Position numbers and translations under genes: made by a program. 59,090 bases of DNA, from NCBI GenBank assembly GCA_013822125.1, contig PNJY01000005.1, forward strand, positions 1 through 59,090, in the 5' to 3' direction. Within the stretch, counting starts at the first letter, position 1, and each line of letters begins with the position of its first letter. The notes under the pieces were generated by a model that saw only the letters and a list, made by a program, of their open reading frames with translations, made no database searches and was not told the DNA's origin. The DNA is from Erythrobacter sp. Lineage in GTDB: Bacteria; Pseudomonadota; Alphaproteobacteria; Sphingomonadales; Sphingomonadaceae. Positions 27,001 through 35,357 of the stretch are shown piece after piece.

Positions 27001-27172
27001 AATTTGTGATCCTCTTCATTCTGGTGGGTGCGCGTTAGTGCATGTGCCCCTTGGTAAGCCTCGTCGGTGCGTAACGCGACTTCACCCGAAGGCGAAAACG
27101 CCTGATAACTTCGCTTCAACAGGCAGCGACGGGTCAAGAAGCACGATCCGGCGCTTGTCTTCGAGAGCAATT

Positions 27173-28153
27173 TCATCGGATCTCCGCAGCACTGCGGGTT
27201 TTCCAGAGCGAGTAGAATATTCCGCCCAGAATGAGGGCAAAGGTCACCGTGAGGCTCATTACTGGCGGGAATTTATCGCCCCCCATGATGAAGTCTGACA
27301 CGAAGATCTTCGATCCGATGAACACCAGCACCAGCGCCAGCGCGTATTTGAGATATTGGAACCGGTGGACCATCGCCGCGAGCGCGAAATATAGTGCGCG
27401 CAGACCCAGGATTGCCATGATGTTCGAGGTATAAACGATGAAGGTGTCAGTAGTGATGGCGAAGATGGCGGGCACACTGTCGACCGCAAACACGAGATCG
27501 GCCAGGTTTATAATTACCAGCGCAAGAAACAACGGCGTGGCTGCTCGCACCAGCTTGCCGGTCTTTTCGTCAGGCACTTTCACAAAGAAATGCTGCTCAT
27601 GCAGCTCCTTTGTCACAGGCATGTGCGTGGAAATGAACTTGACTACCGGGTTTTTGGCGACGTCCATTTCCTGATCGCCGGTGAACAGCATTTTGACGCC
27701 GGTCGCGATCAGGAAGGCCGCGAAGATATAGAGCACCCAATAATATTCCTGCACGATGGCGGCGCCCGCTGCGATCATGATGCCGCGCAGAAAGATAACG
27801 GCGATGATGCCCCATAAAAGCGCCCGATACTGGTATCTCCGGGGAATCGCGAAATAGGTGAATATCAGGCTGATCACGAAGACATTGTCGATCGACAGCG
27901 CCTTTTCGATGAAAAAGCCGGTATAATATTGCATCCCACTCTCGGCACCTTTTTGGAACCAGACCCAGGCGCCGAAAGCAAGCGCGATGCTGATGTAGAA
28001 AACCGATAGCTTGAGGCTCTCGCCAATGCCCATCTCGCGGTCTTCCTTGTGCAATACGCCAAGGTCGAACGCAGTGAGCGTGACGACCAATCCGAGAAAG
28101 GATAGCCAGAGCCAGACCGGCGTTCCCAGCCAGTCCATAATTAGAAATTCCAT
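27173..28153 (-). CDS. TerC/Alx-family membrane protein
   Basis: This 326-aa multispan protein belongs to the TerC family (Alx-like). Signatures are the EKALSIDNVFVISLIF segment near residue 77 and INLADLVFAVDSVPAIFAI near residue 205, each with the acidic pair typical of metal-ion (manganese or calcium) transporters of this family. I start at ATG 28153 (MEFLIMDWLG); a longer frame to 28231 has no ribosome site. Known members export manganese or confer tellurite resistance and are induced by alkaline pH. In the island it fits the group of ion-homeostasis genes. Confidence 0.85.
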   Translation of the reverse strand: MEFLIMDWLGTPVWLWLSFLGLVVTLTAFDLGVLHKEDREMGIGESLKLSVFYISIALAFGAWVWFQKGAESGMQYYTGFFIEKALSIDNVFVISLIFTYFAIPRRYQYRALLWGIIAVIFLRGIMIAAGAAIVQEYYWVLYIFAAFLIATGVKMLFTGDQEMDVAKNPVVKFISTHMPVTKELHEQHFFVKVPDEKTGKLVRAATPLFLALVIINLADLVFAVDSVPAIFAITTDTFIVYTSNIMAILGLRALYFALAAMVHRFQYLKYALALVLVFIGSKIFVSDFIMGGDKFPPVMSLTVTFALILGGIFYSLWKTRSAAEIR

Positions 28154-28260
28154 GCGTCGGTTCCGATCTAAGCGTCGATTGTCGCGTTGTTTGACCTTAA
28201 TCCAACATAACGACTGATTGCTCGGCCCCAAAGGAATCTGAAGCAGGCGTGTAGAAATGC

Positions 28261-28284
28261 CGCCGCCGATTAGAATCGGCGGCG
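28261..28284 (-). terminator. GC-rich hairpin after the zinc-ribbon gene
   Basis: A perfect 11-base inverted repeat, CGCCGCCGATT at 28261-28271 and AATCGGCGGCG at 28274-28284, sits 7 bases beyond the stop of the zinc-ribbon gene and ahead of terC. There is no strong T-run on the minus-strand side, so it may be a weak terminator or an RNA-stabilising hairpin. Confidence 0.5.
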
Positions 28285-28291
28285 GGGGAGG

Positions 28292-28558
28292 TTAATCGAA
28301 CAGCTCTGACAGGAAAGACTTCTTGCGCTTTCCGTGGCGATAACGACCGTCATCATCGTCATATCCGCCCTGCCTGTGGCCGCGGCTCTGCGGTTCGGCT
28401 TCACGCCGGGTCGGGGGCGCACCTTCCATGCTGCGTTCAATTATCTTGTCCAGCTCTCCACGGTCGAGCCACACGCCACGACATGTGGGACAAAAATCGA
28501 TTTCGACGCCTTGACGGTCGGACATTGTCAGGCCGGTCTTGCAAATCGGACATGCCAT
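28292..28558 (-). CDS. Small zinc-ribbon protein (TFIIB-type zinc finger)
   Basis: The 88-aa product has one zinc ribbon, CPIC...CPTC (about residues 3-26), continuing GVWLDRGELDKIIERS, which is the signature of the zf-TFIIB family. The C-terminal half is low-complexity, rich in Arg, Asp, Gly and Tyr, and ends KKSFLSELFD. I use ATG 28558 because the zinc ribbon begins right there; a frame extends nine codons further. It follows the YdcH-like gene by 30 bases. Function unknown; a role in nucleic-acid or protein contact is a guess. Confidence 0.75.
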   Translation of the reverse strand: MACPICKTGLTMSDRQGVEIDFCPTCRGVWLDRGELDKIIERSMEGAPPTRREAEPQSRGHRQGGYDDDDGRYRHGKRKKSFLSELFD

Positions 28559-28588
28559 AATGGCGACAGATTCTGCGCTTCGCATGGC

Positions 28589-28768
28589 CTATGCCACCCG
28601 AATTGGGCGCGCGAATGCGAGCCGATGCATGCGATCCTTGATCGCAAGCTTGAGCTTCTTCAGCCGCAACAGCCGCCAAACGTCAGGAAAGCGCCGCTGT
28701 TGTTCGCAACGCACCTCGGCGTCCAGTTTGCTGTGAATCGACAGCAGTCGATAACTTTGTGCGTTCAT
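28589..28768 (-). CDS. YdcH-like DUF465 small protein
   Basis: This 59-aa protein resembles YdcH/DUF465 proteins: a short helix (LLSIHSKLDAEVRCEQ) and a second basic helix with the LKKLKLAIKDRMHRL motif. Start ATG 28768; a longer frame to 28867 is rejected as the first part has no family likeness. The gene precedes the zinc-ribbon gene and lies about 200 bases downstream of an OxyR-like site at 28970. Its biochemical function is unknown. Confidence 0.65.
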   Translation of the reverse strand: MNAQSYRLLSIHSKLDAEVRCEQQRRFPDVWRLLRLKKLKLAIKDRMHRLAFARPIRVA

Positions 28769-28969
28769 TGCCTGTCTCCAAATGATGAGTTGCCAATCGA
28801 ACCAACCACAATGCAGCCCTACTGGGGGCATTGGACTGCACTGGGTTGGCTCGATGCGGTTCGACATCGCGGCTGTCGGGGTAAAACAGCCGCCAGAGGG
28901 ACCCGGCCCGCAGTCGCCAAATTAGCCACGTCGGCGATAGGCTGCCAATTCAATTTTATTCGATGATCA

Positions 28970-28984
28970 ATAGCAACAGCCTAT
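28970..28984. promoter_or_regulatory. OxyR-type half site ATAG-N7-CTAT upstream of the YdcH-like gene
   Basis: ATAG at 28970-28973 and CTAT at 28981-28984 are separated by seven bases, the same layout as the OxyR consensus half (ATAGnTnnnAnCTAT). It sits in the 243-base gap between the YdcH-like gene and the end of the OxyR-like gene. Only one half is complete; binding is inferred. Confidence 0.4.
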
Positions 28985-29011
28985 CACCGGCTGCTGTTGC
29001 CGACAAGCGAT

Positions 29012-29914
29012 TCACCCAATCTGCGCGCGCGCCTCAACTCGAATTCGTTCAGCAATCGTCCGATAGGCGTCGCCGTAAGCAGCACCGGATCGCCATGCCG
29101 CCGCGATGCTGCGTGTGTATTCCCACCCCTCGGGCTCAAGCACGTCGATGCCCGCACGGCCACCGACATCCGATCGGATGTAAAGTTCTGGAAGAACCGC
29201 AAGCCCCAGCCCTGAACTGGCCATCTGATGGATGCTGTCCAGGCTTGTGCCTTCATAGTCTCGCAGCAGGTCCATACCGAGTTCGGCGCAGATCGTAGAC
29301 ACCTGGTGATGCAGGTGGTGAGTCCTGGAGATGCTGAGAACCTGCAAGCCCTTCAGGTCCGCAAGGCTAAGACCGGAGCGCATGGCAAGTGGATGGTCGG
29401 ACGGTGCGACGAGGAACAATCGCTCGCGAAACAAGGGCTCAACTTCGAGGTCGCTGCCCTCAATAGGTAGCGGTCCAAGCAGCATGTCGAGCGCGCCTCG
29501 CGATAGCGCGAGCGCCTGTTCTTCGGGAATGCCCTCTCTGATATGAAGCTTGAGATCAGGCTGTTCGCGGTGAAGTGCTGCGATGATCGGTGGCATCAAG
29601 TATGGGCCAAGTGTGGGCGTCACTCCGAAACGGAGTGTGCCCGCGAGATTCTCGCCCGCCCGCCGCGCAAGGTCGCGAATGTCCTGCACCTCAATCACAA
29701 GACGCCGAGCCCGCGCAGTGATCTCGCGGCCGATCGGGGTCAGCTCCGCTCCCGAGGCTCTTCGCTCGATCAAAGCAACCCCGAGTCGGTCCTCCAACGC
29801 TCGCATTTGCTGGCTGAGGGTGGGTTGCGAGACATGGCAGGCGTCCGCTGCGCGGCGGAAATTATGGAGGTCAGCTACGGCGACGAGATATTCCAGCTGA
29901 CGCAGTGTTGGCAT
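29012..29914 (-). CDS. OxyR-like LysR regulator lacking the peroxidatic cysteine
   Basis: The 300-aa protein is a LysR-type regulator of the OxyR branch: N-terminal winged helix (MPTLRQLEYLVAVADLHNF...) and a C-terminal effector domain. Aligning the redox loop by its flanking residues, OxyR HCLRDQAMGFC corresponds here to HHLHHQVSTIC: the peroxidatic Cys199 is His200, while Cys208 is retained as Cys209. It therefore should not sense peroxide by the classic disulfide. Start ATG 29914. It is divergent from the Bax-inhibitor-like gene, with an OxyR-type site in the shared promoter region, implying autoregulation and control of that gene. Confidence 0.8.
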   Translation of the reverse strand: MPTLRQLEYLVAVADLHNFRRAADACHVSQPTLSQQMRALEDRLGVALIERRASGAELTPIGREITARARRLVIEVQDIRDLARRAGENLAGTLRFGVTPTLGPYLMPPIIAALHREQPDLKLHIREGIPEEQALALSRGALDMLLGPLPIEGSDLEVEPLFRERLFLVAPSDHPLAMRSGLSLADLKGLQVLSISRTHHLHHQVSTICAELGMDLLRDYEGTSLDSIHQMASSGLGLAVLPELYIRSDVGGRAGIDVLEPEGWEYTRSIAAAWRSGAAYGDAYRTIAERIRVEARAQIG

Positions 29915-29933
29915 TCAAGGTCTCCATTACGCG

Positions 29934-29986
29934 ATAGCCTATGCCTATCAGGTTCCCCATATATTATCGAACGATTGTAGCCTATG
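29934..29986. promoter_or_regulatory. OxyR/LysR-type binding region between the regulator and the BI-1 gene
   Basis: ATAG-N7-CTAT lies at 29934-29948, 20 bases upstream of the regulator start, which matches the OxyR-type half consensus. The 9-mer TAGCCTATG is repeated directly at 29935-29943 and 29978-29986, a 43-base step or about four helical turns. Together they form a likely operator for the divergent LysR gene and the Bax-inhibitor-like gene. Confidence 0.5.
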
Positions 29987-30126
29987 GCGAACTTAGCAAC
30001 CTTCTATCAGAAGCCACACTTCGGCAAATTCGATGTTTGGCGGAGGTAAAGATTGAAAACCCGGTCCTGAGGCCGAGCGATATTCCAGCTCACGGGCGTT
30101 TAATATTTGAGGAAATGGAGAATAAA

Positions 30127-30867
30127 GTGGCAAACAGATTTGACCCCAGATCGACAATGCGTCCTCAACTTGGAGCAGCTGGAGTTGGCCAGGAAAGCTT
30201 TGCCTACCATGAGGGTCTTCGATCCTACATGCTGTCAGTCTACAATTACATGGCTTCTGGTGTGCTGCTGACCGGCGTCGTTGCCCTGCTGTTTGCAAGC
30301 AGCGGGATGGCTGCGCAGATTCTCGGCGGTCCGGGCATCGTCAAATATCTGATCATGTTTGCCCCCTTGGCGTTCGTGCTGGTGCTGAGCTTCGGCATCA
30401 ACCGGCTTTCGACAGGTACAGCGCAACTGCTCTTCTGGGCGTTCGCCACGGTGATGGGGCTGTCGATGGCATCGATCTTCCTAGTTTACACCGGCACCTC
30501 GATCGCCACCACGTTCTTCGCGGCGGCTGCAGCCTTCGCCGGCCTCAGTCTGTTTGGCTACACCACCAAGAAGGATCTGTCCGGCATGGGCACCTTCCTG
30601 ATCATGGGCGTGGTCGGCTTGCTGGTGGCGATGATCATCAACATCTTCTTGCAATCAACCGCGATGCAAATGGCGATCAGCTTCATCGGCGTGCTGCTGT
30701 TCGCTGGCCTCACCGCCTACGACACGCAGCGGATCAAGAGCTTGTATTTCGAGGTGGCAGGCACCGACATGATGGGCAAAACCGTGATCATGGGCGCGCT
30801 GTCGCTTTATCTCGACTTCGTCAACATGTTCAGCTTCCTGCTTCAGTTTATGGGCCAGCGGCGTTGA
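30127..30867 (+). CDS. Bax inhibitor-1 (BI-1/YccA-type) family membrane protein
   Basis: A 246-aa protein with seven predicted membrane spans of the BI-1 family. Recognisable parts include YMLSVYNYMASGVLLTG, FGYTTKKDLSGMGTFLIMG and, near the C-terminus, TAYDTQRIKSLYFE followed by ALSLYLDFVNMFSFLL. Bacterial members such as YccA moderate FtsH and some conduct calcium. I choose the GTG start at 30127, preceded by GGAG; an in-frame ATG at 30115 also exists, and longer extensions are not family-like. It is divergent from the OxyR-like gene and probably controlled by it. Confidence 0.85.
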   Translation: MANRFDPRSTMRPQLGAAGVGQESFAYHEGLRSYMLSVYNYMASGVLLTGVVALLFASSGMAAQILGGPGIVKYLIMFAPLAFVLVLSFGINRLSTGTAQLLFWAFATVMGLSMASIFLVYTGTSIATTFFAAAAAFAGLSLFGYTTKKDLSGMGTFLIMGVVGLLVAMIINIFLQSTAMQMAISFIGVLLFAGLTAYDTQRIKSLYFEVAGTDMMGKTVIMGALSLYLDFVNMFSFLLQFMGQRR

Positions 30868-31029
30868 ATCACCGCCGTCATCCGCTGGTGCCAAATAGCA
30901 GAGGTGCGACCTTGGGCGTTCGCTGGAACCGGGCGCATCTTGACAGCCAATGCGTAAAGCGAGCCACTGACCTGATCGGGGCATTAAGAATGGCGTCGGT
31001 CGTTCCATTTTGAAGACGCGATAGCCACC

Positions 31030-31797
31030 ATGGACCTTTCGGCAATCACGCTTGAGGCCTTGCTGCCCTTCATCGCCATCGGCTTTGCGGCGCAACTGGT
31101 GGACGGCGCGCTTGGCATGGCGTTCGGCGTCATCTCGAATACGTTGCTTATCAGTATGGGCGTTCCCCCGGCCGCAGCCTCGGCCGGGGTCCACGCCGCC
31201 GAAAGCTTCACCACTGGCGCTTCGGGCATTAGCCACATCGCCCATCGCAATGTGGACTGGAAGCTCTTCTGGCGGTTGGTGATTCCCGGCATGGCTGGTG
31301 GCGTCCTGGGTGCCTATGCACTGTCTTCGGTGAATGCCGAAGCGGCTCGGCCATTCGTGCTCGCTTACTTGTGTGCCATTGGCCTGTATCTGCTGTGGCG
31401 CGGCATCAGATTTCATCCAACCGAAAAGACGCACAAATTTGTCGCGCCGCTTGGGCTTGTCGGGGGCTTTCTGGATGCTGCGGGTGGCGGCGGCTGGGGT
31501 CCGGTAGTGACAAGCAACCTGCTGGTGCAAGGCGGAAGCCCTCGAAAAGTGGTTGGCACCGTCAACACCGTCGAGTTCTTTTTAGCGGCGGCTATCTCCG
31601 CTACTTTCATCTTCACCCTCGGTCTCGCCGCATTCACCGTCGCCACGGTTGGGTTGGTCATCGGAGGCGTAGTCGCTGCACCGCTCGGAGCTTTGCTGGC
31701 GAAACGAATCCCGGCCCGGCCATTGCTCATCCTGGTCGGCATCGTGCTCACACTCACAAGCATTTATGGCGTGCTGCGGGCACTGGTTTGGTCCTGA
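31030..31797 (+). CDS. TSUP-family (TauE/SafE) sulfite or organosulfur exporter
   Basis: A 255-aa membrane protein of the TauE/SafE (TSUP) family with about eight spans. The repeated motif GFAAQLVDGALGMAFGV occurs near the N-terminus and a GGGGWGPVVTSNLLVQGG equivalent near residue 155, the two-fold pattern of the family. Members move sulfite, sulfonates or sulfoacetate across the inner membrane. Start ATG 31030. It stands 162 bases after the BI-1-like gene. A second, unrelated-looking TSUP gene occurs in the core region at 58305. Confidence 0.9.
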   Translation: MDLSAITLEALLPFIAIGFAAQLVDGALGMAFGVISNTLLISMGVPPAAASAGVHAAESFTTGASGISHIAHRNVDWKLFWRLVIPGMAGGVLGAYALSSVNAEAARPFVLAYLCAIGLYLLWRGIRFHPTEKTHKFVAPLGLVGGFLDAAGGGGWGPVVTSNLLVQGGSPRKVVGTVNTVEFFLAAAISATFIFTLGLAAFTVATVGLVIGGVVAAPLGALLAKRIPARPLLILVGIVLTLTSIYGVLRALVWS

Positions 31798-31976
31798 TAC
31801 CATTGGCACCCGCCTGTCAGATCCGACACCCTGCGACAAATTTGTCATCATGACATCGCACGGAAATAGACCGGTCCAGTTCACCGTCATCGTTGACCTC
31901 TTCCCTTATCGACCGGTGAAGGGGCAGCTGGCTCGACATCCCCCAGCGGTACTTCGGGTTTCGACATTCGGGCATG

Positions 31977-32362
31977 ATGCGCCGCAAAAACTTCGGGCGT
32001 GGCATTCATGCTCTGATGCTTGTCAAGGAAGTGGCGAAGCCGTGGTCGCGGCCGGAACGAATGAGCAGGCCATAGCCGCCATCGAGGCCCAGCACTTTGC
32101 CGCCGCCCTGTTGGACCTGAACCTGAATGGCGTCAGGAACTACCCCGTGGTGGACGCTCTGGCCGAGCGCGGCGTACCGTTTGCATTCGTGACAGCCTAT
32201 GGCGGGCATGGTCTGCGTGACGGTGACCGGGAATCGCCATTGCTGGTGAAGCCGTTTCCACTAGCCTCACTAAAGCACTGCCTGTCGGGCTGTTGTCAGC
32301 CCGCAGCCGAAGGGGTCCAGAATGACCGTCAAAGACACCGGGCCGCGGCACCAATCATTTGA
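31977..32362 (+). pseudogene. Frameshifted response-regulator receiver domain
   Basis: The last 110 codons encode most of a receiver domain: VVAAGTNEQAIAAIE, the phosphoacceptor Asp in ALLDLNLNG, FAFVTAYGG, and the conserved Lys in LLVKPFPL. The N-terminal acidic pocket (V-E-D-E type) and first helix are missing from this frame. The expected LIALML-like helix is instead read in another frame just upstream (HALMLVKEVAK around 32005-32037), which points to a frameshift near 32037. No DNA-binding output domain follows. The start given is the approximate edge of recognisable homology. I read it as a decayed single-domain regulator. Confidence 0.6.
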
Positions 32363-32398
32363 TCTCAAAGACCTCATTGATCAGGATTGATAGGTGCT

Positions 32399-32554
32399 AT
32401 GCAGAAAGTTACCGTTGCGACTCTCGAACCCTGGCTGCGCGATTAACACAATTTTCCCGTTATGATGAACTTCGCCATCGATCCCGATCAAATCGATGAT
32501 CTTGCTGCCTATATGATGACGCTGAAGCGTCATGATTACGCGCCACCGATTTGA
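32399..32554 (+). pseudogene. Remnant of a cytochrome c C-terminus
   Basis: Reading from ATG 32399, the frame gives ATLEPWLRD, an in-frame TAA at 32444-32446, then HNFPVMMNFAIDPDQIDDLA and AYMMTLKRH before a TGA at 32552-32554. This resembles the C-terminal helix region of small class I cytochromes c (a W-L...PH..MP...L...ID.LAAYL.SLK pattern, where Met is the axial ligand). The haem-binding CxxCH part is absent. It lies among other decayed or intergenic sequence before the DksA gene. Assignment is by pattern only. Confidence 0.45.
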
Positions 32555-32674
32555 TCCTGGCATCGACTGCCCATGCGAAAGTGGCCGCCGGAGGGTATGG
32601 GCGAGGCTTGTCATTGTCAGTCTGGGGCGGCACTTGCTACAGTGGTGTCAGTAGTCTTGAGAGGATTTCCGGCG

Positions 32675-33001
32675 ATGCCGAATACTGACGCAACCAAAGC
32701 CAATCTCGAAGCGCAACTCGCAGAGCTCGGGGAACGGCAGCAGCGTATCGCGCAGGATCTGGCTGAACCGCTGAATGCTGACTCGTCGGAGCAGGCGGTT
32801 GAATTGGAGGATGATGCTTCGCTCGAAGCACAGGCCGCGCTCGTCGCGCGCGAGATTGCTTCCGTGAACAGGGCTTTGCTGCGCATGGAAAACGGCACCT
32901 ATGGAGAATGCGTCCGCTGCGGTGATGCGATCGCACCCAAGCGTCTTGAGGCCCGGCCAGAAGCCGCGCTTTGCATTGCTTGCGCGAGCACGGAACAGTG
33001 A
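32675..33001 (+). CDS. DksA/TraR-family C4 zinc-finger protein
   Basis: The 108-aa protein has a coiled-coil N-terminal half (LEAQLAELGERQQRIAQDLA...) followed by a zinc finger CVRCGDAIAPKRLEARPEAA then LCIAC, the DksA/TraR pattern. Such proteins enter the RNA-polymerase secondary channel and adjust transcription in starvation, with or without ppGpp. It is shorter than DksA (about 150 aa), more like TraR-type or mid-size relatives. Start ATG 32675 with AGAGG 10 bases upstream. On this element it could reset transcription when the cargo is expressed. Confidence 0.85.
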   Translation: MPNTDATKANLEAQLAELGERQQRIAQDLAEPLNADSSEQAVELEDDASLEAQAALVAREIASVNRALLRMENGTYGECVRCGDAIAPKRLEARPEAALCIACASTEQ

Positions 33002-33102
33002 TCTGTTCCGTTGGTACGTGAACACGGGGCTCCCGACATGCCCGGTGTCATGATGCAGGCGCCCCCCCTGGTTTTCACGCACTCCGACAGTCATGGACGC
33101 CC

Positions 33103-33993
33103 ATGATGCGAAACCATCGCTTAGCTCTCATCTTTATGGTTTTGGGCGCTTGCGACCGCGAAGAAGAAACTCCTGGCGGCGATGAGGCGCTGGCAGTGAA
33201 AACCGGGGCACCAGTATCAGCGATAACTGAAGCGCCGGATCGAACCGAAGCACAATGGAGCCTCCAGCGGAACGGGGCGGGCACTGAGCTTGTCCTGCAG
33301 GATCCGACAAGCGCCCGGCTCATGTCGTTCGCCTGTGCGTCGAATGAGAGGCGGCTGGAGATCAACGTCCCCGCCTTCACCACCGTCGGCAGTGAAGAGC
33401 GCCTGTCATTCGGTAGTGGCGGAGAAGTGGAGGCGCTGGTTGCCGACGTCCACGGCGACCGGCAGCGTGGCGGGGTCAGCGCCGAGGGCGCAGTCCCGTC
33501 CAATCTCGCGACCCTGATAGGTGGTTCTGTGTCGGCCAGCTATGGCGCACAGTTCAGTGGGCCTCATCCGGCCGTGCCTCTGACTGCTGCAAAAGCCTTT
33601 GTCGCGACCTGCAGCAAAGGTGCAGTCGAGCAACCGGCAAAAGCGGGGCCGACAGGCCAAACCGTCAGTCCCTGTCTTCTGCAGGATGGGCAGCCGCTTA
33701 AGGTCCAGCCCCTGCGTGCAATCGGAACCGAACCTTTCTGGGGAGCACGGATCGAAGGCCGCTGCGTCACATATTCTCATCCAGAAGACCAAGAAGGTAC
33801 GCGCGTCTGGACCCGGTACACTGCAACACCGCATGGCGGGGTGTGGTCTGGTGCCCTGGGCGGACACCATTTCGAATTGCGGACCCGCGCCGCCCCTGGC
33901 TGTTCGGACGGTACGTCAGACAAGACCTACGTCGTGGCCGTGGATCTGCTCGTTCACGGCGAGAAGAGGAAAGGCTGCGCCGAGCCGTCGTGA
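33103..33993 (+). CDS. Predicted lipoprotein with COG3650-like C-terminal domain
   Basis: A 296-aa protein starting with a lipoprotein signal (MMRNHRLALIFMVLGAC; lipobox VLGAC, Cys about residue 17). The C-terminal part contains the IGTEPFWGARIEGRCVTYSH segment typical of COG3650-type proteins, predicted to be envelope associated, of unknown function. The middle region is unlike anything I recognise. It lies between the DksA-like gene and the integrase, 105 bases from the latter. Two ATGs in tandem (33103, 33106) are possible starts. Confidence 0.7.
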   Translation: MMRNHRLALIFMVLGACDREEETPGGDEALAVKTGAPVSAITEAPDRTEAQWSLQRNGAGTELVLQDPTSARLMSFACASNERRLEINVPAFTTVGSEERLSFGSGGEVEALVADVHGDRQRGGVSAEGAVPSNLATLIGGSVSASYGAQFSGPHPAVPLTAAKAFVATCSKGAVEQPAKAGPTGQTVSPCLLQDGQPLKVQPLRAIGTEPFWGARIEGRCVTYSHPEDQEGTRVWTRYTATPHGGVWSGALGGHHFELRTRAAPGCSDGTSDKTYVVAVDLLVHGEKRKGCAEPS

Positions 33994-34098
33994 ACTGATC
34001 AATGAAAAACCGAGGCTGCCCCCTTACTGCTGGGTGCAGTGCATATTGGAGGAAACGCCAGTCATCACCTCACCCGCCGCAACTGCATGCTCCAATGA

Positions 34099-35328
34099 TT
34101 AGCTCCCTGCACATGTCACGACGCGCTCAATCTCGTCGGCCCACTTTGCTAGCGCCTCCTTCTTCTCCTCGAAATAGTCGTGCCGCTGGTAGACGCCGGC
34201 GATACCGCCGCGCGAGCCGCTGATATGATTGAGCACCGCCTCGGTTACCGGCATCGCGACACCGAGACGCTGCATGCCGGTTGCCGCCGTGCGGCGCAGG
34301 TCATGCAGGACGAAGTGCTCTACAGGTTTGTCGTCATTGAATTCGGTCATGATCCGCAGCAGGCGAGGTGAGCCCTTGCTGAACCCGCTCGAGACTGCAT
34401 CGAGGTTGTCTGGGACGGCGAACAACCTATCTGAACCGCTCACGACTGGAAGCGCATCGATAACCTTCAGCGCGAGCTGGGAGAGGGGGACGATGTGAGC
34501 GAGTCCGTTCTTTGCCCGATCGCCGGGTATCGTCCAGATGCCGTCCTTGAATTCGCTACGCGCGGCGCCGAATACCTCACTGCGGCGCTGCCCCGTCACC
34601 AACAGCAATTTGAACCCGGGGCCGAACGGCCAGTCCATCTTGTCGCAGGCATTCCAGAACAGGCGGATCTCATCCTCGGTCAGGAACCGATCGCGCGGCT
34701 TTCCGAGGGGAGGTCGCCAAGCATACTGGCAAGGATTAGCTTGTAGACGTTCGAGTTTTGGCATGGCCCAGCTGTAGAAGGCACTGAGGCGCTGATGGAC
34801 GCTGCGGCCTTCACGAAGAGTAGGCTGCTGCGGATTGCGGTATGTGACATCCTCGACGAGCGTCGTGATTTCCGCGCGGGTAATGCTATCCGCCATTCGG
34901 TCGCCGAACCTGGGCAGCAGGAATTTGTTGCCGATCCGTTCGATCTCGCTGGCACTGCGCTTGTGACCTCGAACCGCCCTTTCAAGGTATTGGTTCCAGA
35001 GAAAGGTGAACATCAGCCGACCGGTGAGTGTTGTCCCATCTTCCTTGGCAGGACGGGGTGCTCCCCGACCATTCTCGATATCGAGCAAGATCGAACGCGC
35101 CTTCTTGCGCGCGTCGGCGAGGCCAAAATACTCCTTGAACGGACCGATGGTGATGTTGCGCCAGCGTTCGCCCACGCGCTTGCGCAAGATGAAGGTCTTG
35201 CTTCCGGAACGACCTACTCGAACCCTGAGGCCCGGTATGATATGATCAGCCCATTCCAACTGCCCCGTGTCGGGCGGTGTCAACGAGCGAATTTTGGCGT
35301 CTGTTAGTCCGACTGGTTTCGAGGTCAT
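34099..35328 (-). CDS. int: P4-type tyrosine integrase
   Basis: A 409-aa tyrosine recombinase with an N-terminal arm-binding domain of the DUF4102 type (LTDAKIRSLTPPDTGQLEW... residues 8-90), a core-binding domain and a catalytic domain with R (TGQRRSE, about residue 247), H-x2-R (LHDLRRTA, about residue 344) and the Tyr in GVYQRHDY (about residue 381). It should integrate and excise the element at the tRNA-Arg gene. The start ATG 35328 is 156 bases from the tRNA 3' fragment, the usual place for integrases of this class. A perfect inverted repeat at 35358-35372 just upstream may be its operator. Confidence 0.92.
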   Translation of the reverse strand: MTSKPVGLTDAKIRSLTPPDTGQLEWADHIIPGLRVRVGRSGSKTFILRKRVGERWRNITIGPFKEYFGLADARKKARSILLDIENGRGAPRPAKEDGTTLTGRLMFTFLWNQYLERAVRGHKRSASEIERIGNKFLLPRFGDRMADSITRAEITTLVEDVTYRNPQQPTLREGRSVHQRLSAFYSWAMPKLERLQANPCQYAWRPPLGKPRDRFLTEDEIRLFWNACDKMDWPFGPGFKLLLVTGQRRSEVFGAARSEFKDGIWTIPGDRAKNGLAHIVPLSQLALKVIDALPVVSGSDRLFAVPDNLDAVSSGFSKGSPRLLRIMTEFNDDKPVEHFVLHDLRRTAATGMQRLGVAMPVTEAVLNHISGSRGGIAGVYQRHDYFEEKKEALAKWADEIERVVTCAGS

Positions 35329-35357
35329 GGGTAGGCGTTCCAGGGTCTGTTGCCGGT

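Noticed and set aside
2297-33993. Identity with the transmissible locus of stress tolerance (tLST/LHR)
   Set aside because: The hallmark ClpG/ClpK, small heat-shock, FtsH, YfdX and HdeD genes of that locus are missing; only a Kef-like gene is shared in type.
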